A stretch of 64,000 nucleotides of DNA from an uncultured Flavobacterium sp. (GCA_937773775.1 CALJVL010000024.1:62001-126000), one strand, 5' to 3'; shown: positions 44,494 to 54,767, numbered from the stretch's first letter. Program-made: numbers and translations. The notes: generated from the sequence alone by a model not told the origin.

Positions 44494-47400
44494 TTATTTT
44501 TCTACTCCACCGAGCAATTCCATCATTTCTAACGCCTTTCTGGTGGATTTTACATTATCAAAAGTCAACAATAAACGCAAGCCATTCTTAGTTTCTTTTT
44601 CCTTTATTTTACAAATCGAACTGTGCTTTTGAACAAAATGCATGACGCCCATAAACCGATTCGACTTGTAATAGTCGGATTGCTGATCGGACACAAAATA
44701 ACCTATCATCTTGCCCTGTTTCATAACTAGTCTCTCAATTCCCAAACGACTGGCAATCCATTTGATACGGATACTATTCATTAGAGCAATAGCTCTAGGT
44801 GGCATAGGACCAAATCTATCGATCAATTTTTTCTGAAAAAGCTGTAATTCTTCTTCATTTTTCACACTGGCCAATTCATTGTACAAACTCAATCGCTCGG
44901 TAACATTATTGATGTATTCATCCGAAAACAATAACTCAAAATCAGTATCAATCTGAAGGTCTTTAACGTACTCTTTGGTTTCTATATCATTCTCAGCTGG
45001 ATACAAATCCTTGAATTCGGTTTCTTTCAATTCCTCAATAGCTTCGTTCAATATCTTTTGATAAGTATCAAAACCTATTTCATTGATAAATCCACTTTGT
45101 TCCCCTCCCAATAAATCTCCGGCACCACGAATCTCAAGGTCTTTCATGGCGATATTGAATCCACTACCCAGTTCGCTAAATTGCTCCAACGCCTGAATTC
45201 GTTTTCGTGCATCATCAGTCATGGCAGAATATGGTGGACAGATGAAATAACAAAAGGCTTTTTTATTGCTTCGCCCCACCCTGCCTCGCATTTGATGCAA
45301 ATCAGACAAACCGAAATTATTGGCATTATTTATAAAAATAGTATTTGCATTAGGAACATCTAATCCGCTTTCGATAATGGTCGTCGCAACCAAAACATCA
45401 AACTCTCCGTTCATAAAGGCTAGCATCAACTCTTCAAGTTTTTTTCCTTCCATCTGTCCGTGGCCGATTCCCACTTTGGCATTGGGCACCAATCTCTGAA
45501 TCATTCCAGCCACTTCCTTAATATTCTCAATGCGGTTGTTAATAAAGAAAACCTGTCCGTTTCGCTGAATTTCATAAGAAATCGCATCTCGGATTAACTC
45601 TTCACTAAAACCAACCACATTTGTATCTATAGGATATCGATTGGGTGGCGCCGTAGTAATCACAGATAAATCTCTTGCTGCCATTAAGGAGAATTGCAAT
45701 GTTCTCGGAATTGGCGTTGCAGTCAAAGTCAAGGTGTCGACATTGGCTGCTATTGTTTTTAATTTGTCTTTTACATTAACCCCAAACTTCTGCTCTTCGT
45801 CCACGATCAACAATCCCAGATCTTTGAAGACTACATTTTTATTTACTAACTGGTGCGTTCCGATCACAATATCGAGTTTTCCCTCGGCTAATAACTTCAG
45901 AGTTTCCGCCTTTTGCTTAGCCGTTCTAAATCGGTTTAAATAGCCAATAGAAACTGGCATATCTTTCAAACGTTCCGTAAAAGTGCGGTAATGTTGGTAC
46001 GCTAATATAGTGGTTGGCACCAGAATGGCGACTTGTTTGCTATTGTCAACAGCTTTAAAGGCGGCTCGAATTGCCACCTCCGTTTTACCAAATCCTACGT
46101 CCCCACAAACCAAGCGATCCATTGGTCGGTCGCTTTCCATATCGGCCTTTACTTCCTGAGTTGATTTCGTTTGGTCCGGCGTATCTTCATATATAAAGGA
46201 GCTTTCCAATTCGTTTTGCAGGTAACTGTCTGGTGCGAACCGGAATCCTTTGTCTAATCTTCTTTTAGCGTACAACTGTATCAAATTGAATGCAACATGC
46301 TTAACTCTTGCTTTGGTCTTTTGTTTTAAAACTTTCCAGGCATTCGAACCCAATTTATAAATCTTGGGCGCCGCTCCGTCTTTGCCGGCGTATTTCGAAA
46401 TCTTATGCAGCGAATGAATACTGACATAAACAATATCATTATCGGCGTATACAAGCTTTATAGCTTCTTGTGTTCTATTCTCTACCTGTATTTTCTGTAG
46501 CCCTCCAAAGCGCCCTATTCCGTGATCTATATGCGTAACATAATCACCAACCGACAATGTCGTAAGTTCTTTTAGAGTGATGTTTTGCTTTTTCGAATAG
46601 CTATTCTTGATGCTAAATTTATGGTATCGCTCAAAAATCTGGTGATCCGTGTAACAAGTAATTTGATTTTCCTCATCAATAAAACCTTGGTATAAAGGCA
46701 AAACAACGGTGTTGTATTGTTTTCGAATATTCTCCGAATTTGCTTCGTCTAAGGTTTGAAAAATATCATGAAAACGTTTAGCCTGATTTTCATTCGAGCA
46801 AAATAAATAGTTTTTATATCCGTTAAAATGATTCTCATTCAGGTTATTTAACAACAGGTCAAATTGTTTGTTAAATGACGGTTGTGGCTGAATATGGAAT
46901 TCGAATTTTTTAACTATTTTAAATATAGGTTTAGAACTCAGCTCCACAATCGAAAAGTCTAATGCTCTTTTAATGAAAGTGCGTTGATTTAGAAACAGCT
47001 GATCTGGAGTCGAGTGTTTTATGTCTTTGGACAGTTTTTCAAAAGCCTCTTCTGCTCTTGCAAACTGCTTGTCTAATTGCGATAAAAAACCTTCCGTGTT
47101 CTGGATGAAAATCACAGTTTTCTCTGAGATGTAATCTAGGAAACTCTCCCTGTTCTCCTGAAAAATCTTGTTTTCCACGTTTGGAATTATGGTGATTTTT
47201 TTCTTGATTTCTATGGACAATTGCGTCCCTACGTCAAAACTTCGAATACTATCCACCTCGTTACCAAAAAACTCTATGCGGTATGGGTTCTCATTTGAAA
47301 ATGAAAAAACATCAACTATACCTCCTCGAACCGAAAACTCGCCAGGTTCAGTAATAAAATCGACTCTTTTAAATTCATATTCGAATAAAACCTCATTGAT

Positions 47401-47868
47401 GAAATCAATAGAAATTTTATCTCCAACAGAAACTTTTAAGGTGTTTTTATCTAAGTCCTTCCGCGTAACTACTTTTTCAAACAGCGCTTCCGGATAGCTA
47501 ACAATAACCGCCGGTTTTTTACGAGAGTTTATTCTGTTAAGCACTTCGGCACGGAGCAATACATTGGCATTATCCGTATCCTCTATTTGGTAGGGACGGC
47601 GATAGGAGCCCGGATAAAACAGCACATCTTGTTCTCCAATCATCTGTTCTAAATCGTTCAAATAATAAGCTGCCTCCTCCTTGTCGTTTAAAATAATTAA
47701 AAAAGGACGCTCCGCTTTTTTAAATAAAGCTCGAATAATAAATGATACTGCAGACCCCAACAAACCGTCGAGATGTATTTTTAATGGACTTGATTCCCCC
47801 AACCGCTCCACGATTTGCTGAACTTTAGGAGAATTATCGTATGTGTTATATAAGGCTGTTTTACTCAA
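44494..47868 (-). CDS. mfd: Transcription-repair coupling factor
   Basis: Large ATPase that removes RNA polymerase stalled at DNA damage and recruits UvrA. From a TTG at 47868 (M-S-K-T-A-L-Y) it has 1124 residues; an ATG at 47934 would add 22 residues reading against the upstream gene's 3' end. Domains in order: UvrB-like region (about 20-350), RNA-polymerase-binding CarD-like domain at LSVGDYVTHIDHGIGRFGG, helicase with Walker A GDVGFGKT and motif II DEEQKFG, second helicase lobe including ESGLDVPNANT and QMRGRVGRS, and the TRCF C-terminal domain. It overlaps the stop of the upstream lipoprotein gene by eight bases, so translation is probably coupled. Confidence 0.94.
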   Translation of the reverse strand: MSKTALYNTYDNSPKVQQIVERLGESSPLKIHLDGLLGSAVSFIIRALFKKAERPFLIILNDKEEAAYYLNDLEQMIGEQDVLFYPGSYRRPYQIEDTDNANVLLRAEVLNRINSRKKPAVIVSYPEALFEKVVTRKDLDKNTLKVSVGDKISIDFINEVLFEYEFKRVDFITEPGEFSVRGGIVDVFSFSNENPYRIEFFGNEVDSIRSFDVGTQLSIEIKKKITIIPNVENKIFQENRESFLDYISEKTVIFIQNTEGFLSQLDKQFARAEEAFEKLSKDIKHSTPDQLFLNQRTFIKRALDFSIVELSSKPIFKIVKKFEFHIQPQPSFNKQFDLLLNNLNENHFNGYKNYLFCSNENQAKRFHDIFQTLDEANSENIRKQYNTVVLPLYQGFIDEENQITCYTDHQIFERYHKFSIKNSYSKKQNITLKELTTLSVGDYVTHIDHGIGRFGGLQKIQVENRTQEAIKLVYADNDIVYVSIHSLHKISKYAGKDGAAPKIYKLGSNAWKVLKQKTKARVKHVAFNLIQLYAKRRLDKGFRFAPDSYLQNELESSFIYEDTPDQTKSTQEVKADMESDRPMDRLVCGDVGFGKTEVAIRAAFKAVDNSKQVAILVPTTILAYQHYRTFTERLKDMPVSIGYLNRFRTAKQKAETLKLLAEGKLDIVIGTHQLVNKNVVFKDLGLLIVDEEQKFGVNVKDKLKTIAANVDTLTLTATPIPRTLQFSLMAARDLSVITTAPPNRYPIDTNVVGFSEELIRDAISYEIQRNGQVFFINNRIENIKEVAGMIQRLVPNAKVGIGHGQMEGKKLEELMLAFMNGEFDVLVATTIIESGLDVPNANTIFINNANNFGLSDLHQMRGRVGRSNKKAFCYFICPPYSAMTDDARKRIQALEQFSELGSGFNIAMKDLEIRGAGDLLGGEQSGFINEIGFDTYQKILNEAIEELKETEFKDLYPAENDIETKEYVKDLQIDTDFELLFSDEYINNVTERLSLYNELASVKNEEELQLFQKKLIDRFGPMPPRAIALMNSIRIKWIASRLGIERLVMKQGKMIGYFVSDQQSDYYKSNRFMGVMHFVQKHSSICKIKEKETKNGLRLLLTFDNVKSTRKALEMMELLGGVEK

Positions 47869-48478
47869 TGCGAGGCGTATTTGGGTCGGTAAGTATATTC
47901 TGATTTGGCGTATTCGGGATTGCTCTTGAAGCATCCATCATCTTCATTAGTTCAGACTCTCCCTCTTCAATAGGTATTTTACTTTTCTCAGTAATTTTAT
48001 CCATTTGCCTTTGTAAGGATGACAATTCATTATTGATTTCTGCAATCATATGGACCACTTTTTTATCTGGAATATTGTCCAGATGAATATATAAATCCAG
48101 CAAGCGCACTTTTGTAATCAAAGTCGAAATCCTACTTTTAATCTGAGGTTTGTTGTACTGATAAGGTGTATTATCATTCAATGCCATTGCTTTTTTGGAA
48201 ATGGCTGTAGATTTTTGTTGAAAAGCACCAATAGTTTTTTTGGGCTTGATAGCCAGTTCAGCCAAAAATAAGCGCAACTCACTCCAAGTAGTCATACTTG
48301 CCTCTGAAGTGGTGTTAATGGGGGTGTCATAAAACACCCATCCTTTGCTTATATTTGAAAAAATTACTTCCTTTTTTTGAGCATCTTTTTCATTTTCGAC
48401 TAGGCGTTTTTGATCATTATTTTTACATGACGACAGCAAAATAATCAGAAAAATAGAACAGGATAATTTGTATTTCAT
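47861..48478 (-). CDS. Lipoprotein of unknown function upstream of mfd
   Basis: A 205-residue lipoprotein: from the ATG at 48478, MKYKLSCSIFLIILLSSCKN shows a lipobox with Cys near residue 19. The mature part is helical and charged (LITKVRLLDLYIHLDNI, EINNELSSLQRQMDKI), like a coiled-coil bundle. The stop overlaps the mfd TTG start region. I do not recognise a named family; the coupling to mfd may be only positional. Confidence 0.7.
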   Translation of the reverse strand: MKYKLSCSIFLIILLSSCKNNDQKRLVENEKDAQKKEVIFSNISKGWVFYDTPINTTSEASMTTWSELRLFLAELAIKPKKTIGAFQQKSTAISKKAMALNDNTPYQYNKPQIKSRISTLITKVRLLDLYIHLDNIPDKKVVHMIAEINNELSSLQRQMDKITEKSKIPIEEGESELMKMMDASRAIPNTPNQNILTDPNTPRIE

Positions 48479-48496
48479 TGTACTTGCATTGAAGCG

Positions 48497-48504
48497 CAAA
48501 GTTA
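48497..48504 (-). promoter_or_regulatory. Candidate -7 promoter element for the lipoprotein-mfd pair
   Basis: TAACTTTG on the minus strand, 18 bases upstream of the ATG at 48478, matching TAnnTTTG. Confidence 0.4.
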
Positions 48505-48677
48505 CAAAGTAAATTTATAATTACAGATTGGAAAATACGAATTACAATTGAACGCTAATCACTGCTTTTTCAGCATCAAATATGCTAAAAAAAACAGCAG
48601 TAAAATTGTGAATTTAAACGTTTTTATATCGTATTTACAATCTTTCTCCAGCAGCTCTAGAATATTTACGAAAACGT

Positions 48678-48685
48678 TACCTTTG
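48678..48685 (+). promoter_or_regulatory. Candidate -7 promoter element for the threonine-dehydrogenase-type gene
   Basis: TACCTTTG, 20 bases before the ATG at 48706. The preceding bases GAAAACGTT (48670-48678) repeat part of the gdhA leader palindrome. Confidence 0.4.
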
Positions 48686-48705
48686 CATTTCTAAAACTAT
48701 TGAAA

Positions 48706-49659
48706 ATGAGTACAAAAATATTGATTATTGGCGCTTGTGGTCAAATTGGAACCGAGTTAACCCATTCATTGAGAAAAATATACGGAACCGAAAATGTTAT
48801 CGCTTCCGACATCCGTAAACTGAACAATGACGTTGTCAACTCAGGACCTTTTGAGGTAATAAATGCCTTAGATTTCAATCAGATCGAACATCTTGTAGAA
48901 GTACATAAAATTGACGAAATCTATTTGATGGCGGCATTATTATCAGCTACAGCTGAAAAAAACCCCGCTTTTGCTTGGGATTTAAATATGAATTCTCTGT
49001 TTCACGTTTTAAATTTGGCTAAAGCCAAAAAAATAAAAAAAATATTTTGGCCCTCTAGTATCGCGGTTTTTGGACCTACGACACCTAAGGAGAATACTCC
49101 TCAATATACCATCATGGAACCATCAACCGTATACGGAATCAGTAAACAGTCTGGCGAAAGATGGTGCGAATACTACCATAATATTTTTGGCGTGGATGTG
49201 CGAAGTATTCGTTATCCGGGTCTAATCAGCTATTCTTCACCACCTGGTGGCGGAACGACAGATTATGCTGTTGATATTTTTCACAAAGCACTTTCTGACA
49301 AAAAATACGAATGCTTTTTATCCTCAGAAACCAAAATGCCCATGATGTATATGGATGATGCGATTGCTGCAACGATTCAAATCATGCAAGCACCAGAAGA
49401 AGAAATCAAAATTCGCTCTTCATACAATCTGGCTGCAATGAGTTTTACACCTACAGAAATTGCCAAAGAAGTCAAGAAACAGATTCCAGAATTTACCATT
49501 ACTTACGAACCTGACTTTCGTCAAAAAATTGCTAATAGCTGGCCTGCTAGTATCGATGACCATCAAGCTAGGGAAGATTGGGGATGGAATCATAAATTTG
49601 ATTTAGAGAGCATGACCAAAGATATGTTAGAGAATCTAAGTAAATTAGAAGAAATATAA
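48706..49659 (+). CDS. NAD-dependent epimerase/dehydratase, L-threonine 3-dehydrogenase type
   Basis: A 317-residue extended SDR. ILIIGACGQIGTELTHSL (near residues 5-22) is the Rossmann motif, the catalytic Tyr/Lys are in TVYGISKQSGERW (near 143-155), and YPGLISYSSPPGGGTTDYA (near 178-196) is a strong feature of the SDR-type threonine dehydrogenases, which oxidise threonine to 2-amino-3-oxobutyrate. The partner 2-amino-3-ketobutyrate ligase is not in the window. Start at the ATG (48706), not the TTG two codons earlier. A terminator follows. Confidence 0.88.
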   Translation: MSTKILIIGACGQIGTELTHSLRKIYGTENVIASDIRKLNNDVVNSGPFEVINALDFNQIEHLVEVHKIDEIYLMAALLSATAEKNPAFAWDLNMNSLFHVLNLAKAKKIKKIFWPSSIAVFGPTTPKENTPQYTIMEPSTVYGISKQSGERWCEYYHNIFGVDVRSIRYPGLISYSSPPGGGTTDYAVDIFHKALSDKKYECFLSSETKMPMMYMDDAIAATIQIMQAPEEEIKIRSSYNLAAMSFTPTEIAKEVKKQIPEFTITYEPDFRQKIANSWPASIDDHQAREDWGWNHKFDLESMTKDMLENLSKLEEI

Positions 49660-49663
49660 AAAC

Positions 49664-49697
49664 AAAAAAAGTCTGGTTTTAAAGCCAGACTTTTTTT
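49664..49697 (+). terminator. Intrinsic terminator after the threonine-dehydrogenase-type gene
   Basis: AAAAAAAGTCTGG pairs with CCAGACTTTTTTT around TTTTAAAG, directly after the stop codon. Confidence 0.8.
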
Positions 49698-49712
49698 ATA
49701 CTCAGTAAAGTG

Positions 49713-49841
49713 TTACTTCAGTTCATAAACGTTATTGGCCTGTTTCAAATCTGCCATTAATTCTCTTGGGTCAATGGTGGTTTTCTTGATTGTACTTTTG
49801 TCTTAGCGATGGTAAAATCATAATCGGATGCTGCCCAATTA
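49713..49841 (-). pseudogene. Duplicate 3' remnant of an M1 peptidase gene
   Basis: About 43 codons that mirror the end of the M1 gene at 50272-52145. It reads NWAASDYDFTIAK, then after one missing A the frame moves to STIKKTTIDPRELMADLKQA and ends NNVYELK-stop; the intact copy has WAASNYDFTIAKAK, TIKKISIDPSGLMADV and QANNVYRN. The rest of this copy is gone, replaced by the remnant at 49845-50242. It is the scar of a tandem paralogue. Confidence 0.8.
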
Positions 49842-49844
49842 TTT

Positions 49845-50242
49845 TTAATCTATAATTCCGTTTTTTCTGAATATTTCGCTTAACTGTTTCCTATCCTCCT
49901 CTGATTTAACATCTACTAAATCACGGGTTTTCCCATTCTTTAATTCTATAAAATATTTTTTCCTTCCTAAAAAAACCCACTTATCCAATCCTTTTATTTG
50001 ATCAGCAGTTATTTTCTCTTTTGTTCATTTTTTAAAAATAGAATTATAAAGTATCACAATTGAAACAACTCCTATTACCAACCATATTATTTTTATGAAA
50101 CCAAAGCTTGCTTTTACATCTGATAAATTTAGAATCGCACTCAGTAGATTTAAAACCATCAAAAAGTTTATTAAAAAAAGTGGCTTTTCAACCCATCTTT
50201 AATCTCAATAGTTTTATCGACTTCGTTATAATTAATATTCAT
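49845..50242 (-). pseudogene. Remnant of a small two-helix membrane protein gene
   Basis: From an ATG at 50242 the minus strand reads MNINYNEVDKTIEIKDGLKS, then one base is missing and the next frame continues PLFLINFLMVLNLLSAIL and IKIIWLVIGVVSIVILY (two membrane helices), hits a TGA after FKK, and goes on in the same frame with TKEKITADQIKGLDKWVF to RKNGIID-stop at 49845. The whole would be about 132 residues. I recall similar small proteins in Flavobacteriaceae with no known function. One deletion plus one nonsense codon point to real decay. Confidence 0.65.
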
Positions 50243-50271
50243 ACATCCGAACTAAGTGGTTTAATAAATCT

Positions 50272-52145
50272 TTAGTTTCTATAAACATTATTCGCTTGGT
50301 TCACATCAGCCATTAATCCACTTGGATCGATGCTGATTTTTTTAATCGTTCTTTTTGCTTTAGCGATAGTAAAATCATAATTAGATGCTGCCCAAGCCCA
50401 ATCACTTAAAACAGTCCTTTTTATCGCTGGATAAGGGTTTTCTTTCTCGTAGCTCATCATTCGTAAAGGCAGGTAAAAACTTTCCATTGTTCCATCGGTA
50501 TATTCTACTAACAAATCAATTGGCATTGGCATTCTGCCTATTCTTTCCAAACTTACTGTAGTTTGATCTCCGTTTTCAGTTACCGCTTTAATGCCATAAT
50601 CAATTGTGTTCAAAGTCTGCGTCCAATCTACCAAATACCAATCCAAATTAGCTCCAGAAACACGTTCTGCGCTTCGTTTAATGTCATTGGGCGTAGGGTG
50701 TTTAAATTTGAAATCGTTGTAATATCTTTTAATTGTTTCTGCAAGCTTCTCCTCACCAATAACGTATCGCAATTGAGACAAGAAAATACTGCCCTTAACA
50801 TAAGAAGAAATACTATAGGGCCTGTTTTCCTCATAACGATCACCATGCGTTGTTTGTGGTTGCTCTTTTCCAGAATTTACTAAATTGTAGTATGCTTTGT
50901 AATTTCCTTCGAAAGGATTAGTGACTTTTTTATCAGAAAATTCATTTTCTGCTAAATCAGAAATATAGCTAGTAAAACCTTCATCCATCCATGGATGTTT
51001 AGACTCATTTGATGCCAAAACATGTTGGAACCAAGAATGTCCCAATTCATGCGTAGCCGTTCCAAAAATCCCTTCAAGAGTTCCGTTTCCTAGTATCAAT
51101 GTACTCATGGCATATTCCATTCCGCCATCTCCACCTTGGATAAATGAATATTGCTTGTATGGGTAGTTCCCAATATTTTTATTGAAAAAATCCATTACAT
51201 TGACCATCATAGGCTCCAATTTCTTCCAATTTTCAATAGTTTTCGGATAGTTTTTATAGAGGAAGTGTAAGTCAACATCGTTTGGTCCTTTTACGATATC
51301 GTGCATGTAATTTTTATCAGCAGCCCAAGCAAAATCATGAACCATTGGCGCTATAAAATGCCAGGTCAACATTTTCATTTTCTTAGGATAGTTTACTTTA
51401 ACACCGTCGTCTTCGTATCCGTGTCCTATTTCGTTAGGGTTTTGCAGATATCCTGAACCTCCTAAAGTATACTCTTTATCGATGGTAATATTTACGTCAA
51501 AATCTCCCCAAACACCGTGAAACTCTCTTGCGATATAGGGATCGGCATGCCAACCTTCAAAATCAAATTCGGCCATCTTTGGATACCATTGCGTCATAGA
51601 CAACTCAACTCCTTCAGAATTGTTTCTACCCGAACGGCGAATTTGTAACGGAACTTGTCCTTCAAAATCGAGAGTAAATGTTGTTTTGGTGTTAGGTAAA
51701 ATTGGATTTACTAAATCAACGATAAGAATTGTCCCTACCGTTTTTGCAGCAGCGTCAACACCATCTTGTTTGAAATTACTAATCTTTAAGTAGCCAATCT
51801 CATTGAGTTTTTAAACTTTCAATTCGGGATACTTTAACCTCTTTCCCGTCTACAACTACTTTATTCACCATCCTTCCATCAGGGTCTTTGATACTATGCA
51901 ATCTTGCGTCCCATCTCGCTCCCCGGCTGGAAAGCATTATTAAACAAATGATAATATACTTTTTTCAAGGTGTCAGCAGAATTATTGGTGTAAACCAATT
52001 CCTGTGTTCCCTTGTATTGATAATTATTCACATCCATAGTAACATCCATTTTGTAATCAACGTGTTGTTGCCAGTAGCTGCTACTTTGTGCATAAATGGA
52101 CCCAAAACTGAGCATGATAATTGAAAGTGAAAGAAGTTTTCTCAT
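50272..52145 (-). pseudogene. M1 family metallopeptidase, two frameshifts
   Basis: Exported zinc aminopeptidase. The zinc site HELGH with its downstream Glu in WMDEGF, and the GGMEY substrate motif (quoted from QGGDGGMEY), are intact. The N-terminal fragment starts at 52145 with a signal peptide ending IYAQ and stops at 51894; the C-terminal fragment is open from 51603. Two surplus bases explain this: one in GGG at 51910-51912 and one in the T5 run at 51808-51812. With both removed the locus is exactly 624 codons (623 residues), normal for this Bacteroidetes M1 type, and reads MDARLHSIKDPDGRMVNKVV across the first repair. Either a young pseudogene or sequence errors. Confidence 0.85.
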
Positions 52146-52150
52146 AGTAT

Positions 52151-52185
52151 TTAAATAAAAAATGGAAGGACTAGCGTCCCTCCAT
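52151..52185 (-). terminator. Terminator after the S8 peptidase gene
   Basis: On the minus strand ATGGAGGGAC pairs with GTCCTTCCAT (52162-52171 with 52176-52185, one G-T pair), followed by TTTTTTATTT. It lies between the S8 stop (52206) and the M1 start. Confidence 0.7.
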
Positions 52186-52205
52186 TAGGTTAGTATGCAT
52201 TATAT

Positions 52206-53833
52206 TTATTTTTTTGACATTTTATCTGCCATAAGCAAAGCGTTATACGCATTCACTATTTTTCCTGATTTGGACAAGTTAGTAAAAGAACGACTGTCTT
52301 TTGGATTACCTCCTACAATAACATCGGTCGAAATTGATACTCCTGAATCCATCAAGATGTGTTTCACTTGAGATGCCCGATAATTTTGGATAATAAGAAC
52401 GTATCATAGCAGCGACTCCGGCTACATTTGGTGATGCCATTGAAGTCCCTTGTAAATACTTATAAGTATTCTCTGGAGTTGTTGCATAGATTTTCACCCC
52501 TGGTGCAAAAACATCTACATTAACTTTTCCAATATTTGAGAAACGAGCAACCACTTTATCCCCATATTCAAAATTCAACGCTCCAATAGTAATCATATTG
52601 TCTTGCAAACTCCGTTTTTTTATCATCAGAATCATTAGGATAATTATTGAAACTATCGATGTCTTTAGCATCATTTCCCGCCGCATGAACAATTAATACA
52701 TCTTTCTTTTCGGCATATTTAATAGCATCGTAAACCCATTGTTTATGCGGTGAAAAGCTTTTTCCGAAACTTCCGTTAATCACTTTCGCCCCATTATCAA
52801 CTGCATAACGAATTCCAAGAGCTATATCTTTATCATACTCGTCTCCGTCTGGCACAGCACGAACAGTCAAGATTTCGACATTATTAGCAATTCCATCACC
52901 TCCAATATTGTTGTTTCTAACTTGAGCGACGATGCCGGCAACATGAGTTCCGTGAAGGATTTTTTCCTTATCTGGTCCCATGACGTTGTTATTTCCGTAT
53001 TTTGTGTCGTTAATATCGTTCGGTTTATCGCCAACTACTTCTCTATAATTCTGTTTAAGATTATCACCATTAAGAATAGAGATCATACCGTCAATATCGC
53101 CTTGAATTGCATCTTCTAACTCTACAACACTCATCCCGTAAGAGAGCATTCTTTGCATAACTACTTTACTTTCCATTACAGGCGCGTCTTTCGATTCAAC
53201 TGCGTTCAACTCTTCGATAGTATAAATAGCTTTACCTAATTCTTTAGCTATTTGTTCATCCGCAGTAGTTGTTGCTATAATCATTTGCTCCAATCTAACT
53301 TTGCCCAGATTAGCTTCAGCTATTTTGTCGTCATTTATCTTTTTAGCTTCTAAATAAGTAACTTCATCTACTAGATCTTTCTTTTTGATGATTCTTTCGT
53401 ACTCCAAATTCTCCTTGGTAATATCTCCAAGAAAATTCCAGCCATGAATATCATCAATGTAACCGTTGTTATCGTCATCTATTCCGTTTCCAGGAATCTC
53501 CTTAGCATTCGTCCAAACAACTGACTTCAGGTCTTCGTGCTCAATATCAACGCCAGAGTCAACTATACCTACGATTACCTTTACTCCTTGTTTCCCCTTC
53601 AACAATTCAGCATAAGCCCTGTCAACGCTCATTCCGGGAATTGTGTCTTTTACGATATCTAAATGACTCCAACGTTTTAATTCATTTTCTTCCAATGGTG
53701 CCGTTTTCTTAACGTTTAAAGGCGCGGAAATTGCGGTTAAAGAACTAAAACTTGAAACTTGTTTTTGAGCTCCACATCCTGCTAAAACCAAAATGGCGAA
53801 AGCAGAAAGGCAAATGGGTTTGATGCTATTCAT
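52206..53833 (-). pseudogene. S8 (subtilisin-like) serine peptidase, two frameshifts
   Basis: Lipoprotein-like subtilase: MNSIKPICLSAFAILVLAGC shows a lipobox Cys near residue 20. The catalytic triad is complete: Asp in VGIVDSGVDIEHED, His in HGTHVAG, Ser in GTSMASPNVAG. A long insert of about 150 residues lies between Asp and His. The first frame ends at 52568. Removing one T at 52603-52604 joins FAD-NMITIGALNFEYGD, and removing one C at 52376-52378 joins PKLS to ASQVKHILMDSGVSI and continues to a TAA at 52206. The corrected gene is 542 codons. It probably degrades proteins at the cell surface. Confidence 0.85.
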
Positions 53834-53906
53834 TTGATGTTTAATTTATGTTTTTAAATATTTGTCTAAAATAATTTATTTTGTTACAATAAGAATAGGA
53901 TTAACA

Positions 53907-54767
53907 CTAAGTTAATATTTGTTCGGCTGTAAAAACTTCTTTTAATCGAACACCTTTCTCCGTGTGTTGCACCGTTACAATTTCATTGTGCGCATCATGT
54001 TCCAAAAACAAATAGTAATTATTATCTGCAGCGGCTTTCAAAAATTTAGTTTTTTCTGGCATTGTCAATAAGGGTCTCGTATCATAACCCATAACGTATG
54101 GCACAGGAATATGGCCGGCTGTCGCCAATAAATCAGCACAAAAAACGATGGTTTTATCTTTATATTGAATGTGTGGAATCATCTGTTTATCAGTATGACC
54201 ATCTGCAAAGAAAATACCAAAACCCAACTCTGATTTTTCTAAGAAATCCTCTTCAGGTCTGTTTATGAAGTTCAGCTGTCCGCTTTCCTGCATTGGTAGA
54301 ATGTTTTCGGAAAGAAAAGAGGCTTTCTCTCTTGGATTGGGTTTTGTCGCCCATTCCCAATGGCTTTCATTGCTCCAGAATTTAGCGTTTTTGAAAGCAG
54401 GCTCATATCCCGTTTTGTCGTTGTTCCATTGCACACTACCTCCACAATGGTCAAAATGCAAATGCGTCATAAAAACATCGGTAACATCGTCACGATGAAA
54501 ACCGTATTTAGCTAAAGACTTATCCATGGAGTGAGATCCCCAAAGTGAATAATAACCAAAAAACTTTTCCGATTGCTTGTTGCCCATCCCCGTGTCTATC
54601 AAAGTTAATCGATTGCCATCCTCTATAAGCAAGCATCTTGCAGCAATATCAATTAAGTTATTTTCGTCTGCCGGATTAGTTCTGCTCCAGATTGTTTTGG
54701 GCACGACACCAAACATTGCGCCACCATCAAGTTTAAAATTGCCGGTTTCAATAGGATATAGTTTCAT
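53907..54767 (-). CDS. MBL-fold metallo-hydrolase
   Basis: A 286-residue zinc hydrolase of the lactonase/glyoxalase-like metallo-beta-lactamase group. The metal motif is THLHFDHCGG (near residues 101-110), with the Asp in FADGHTDKQM (near 195) and LFLEHDAH near 255. No signal peptide is seen, so it is cytoplasmic. Related proteins hydrolyse lactones or thioesters; the substrate is unknown. The gene stands alone upstream of the S8 protease, divergent from the SUF genes. Confidence 0.88.
   Translation of the reverse strand: MKLYPIETGNFKLDGGAMFGVVPKTIWSRTNPADENNLIDIAARCLLIEDGNRLTLIDTGMGNKQSEKFFGYYSLWGSHSMDKSLAKYGFHRDDVTDVFMTHLHFDHCGGSVQWNNDKTGYEPAFKNAKFWSNESHWEWATKPNPREKASFLSENILPMQESGQLNFINRPEEDFLEKSELGFGIFFADGHTDKQMIPHIQYKDKTIVFCADLLATAGHIPVPYVMGYDTRPLLTMPEKTKFLKAAADNNYYLFLEHDAHNEIVTVQHTEKGVRLKEVFTAEQILT

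Noticed and set aside
39077..50242. TGA or TAA reassigned to an amino acid
   Set aside because: Genes throughout the window end normally with TGA and TAA, including short-gap operon neighbours. Internal stops are confined to damaged loci.
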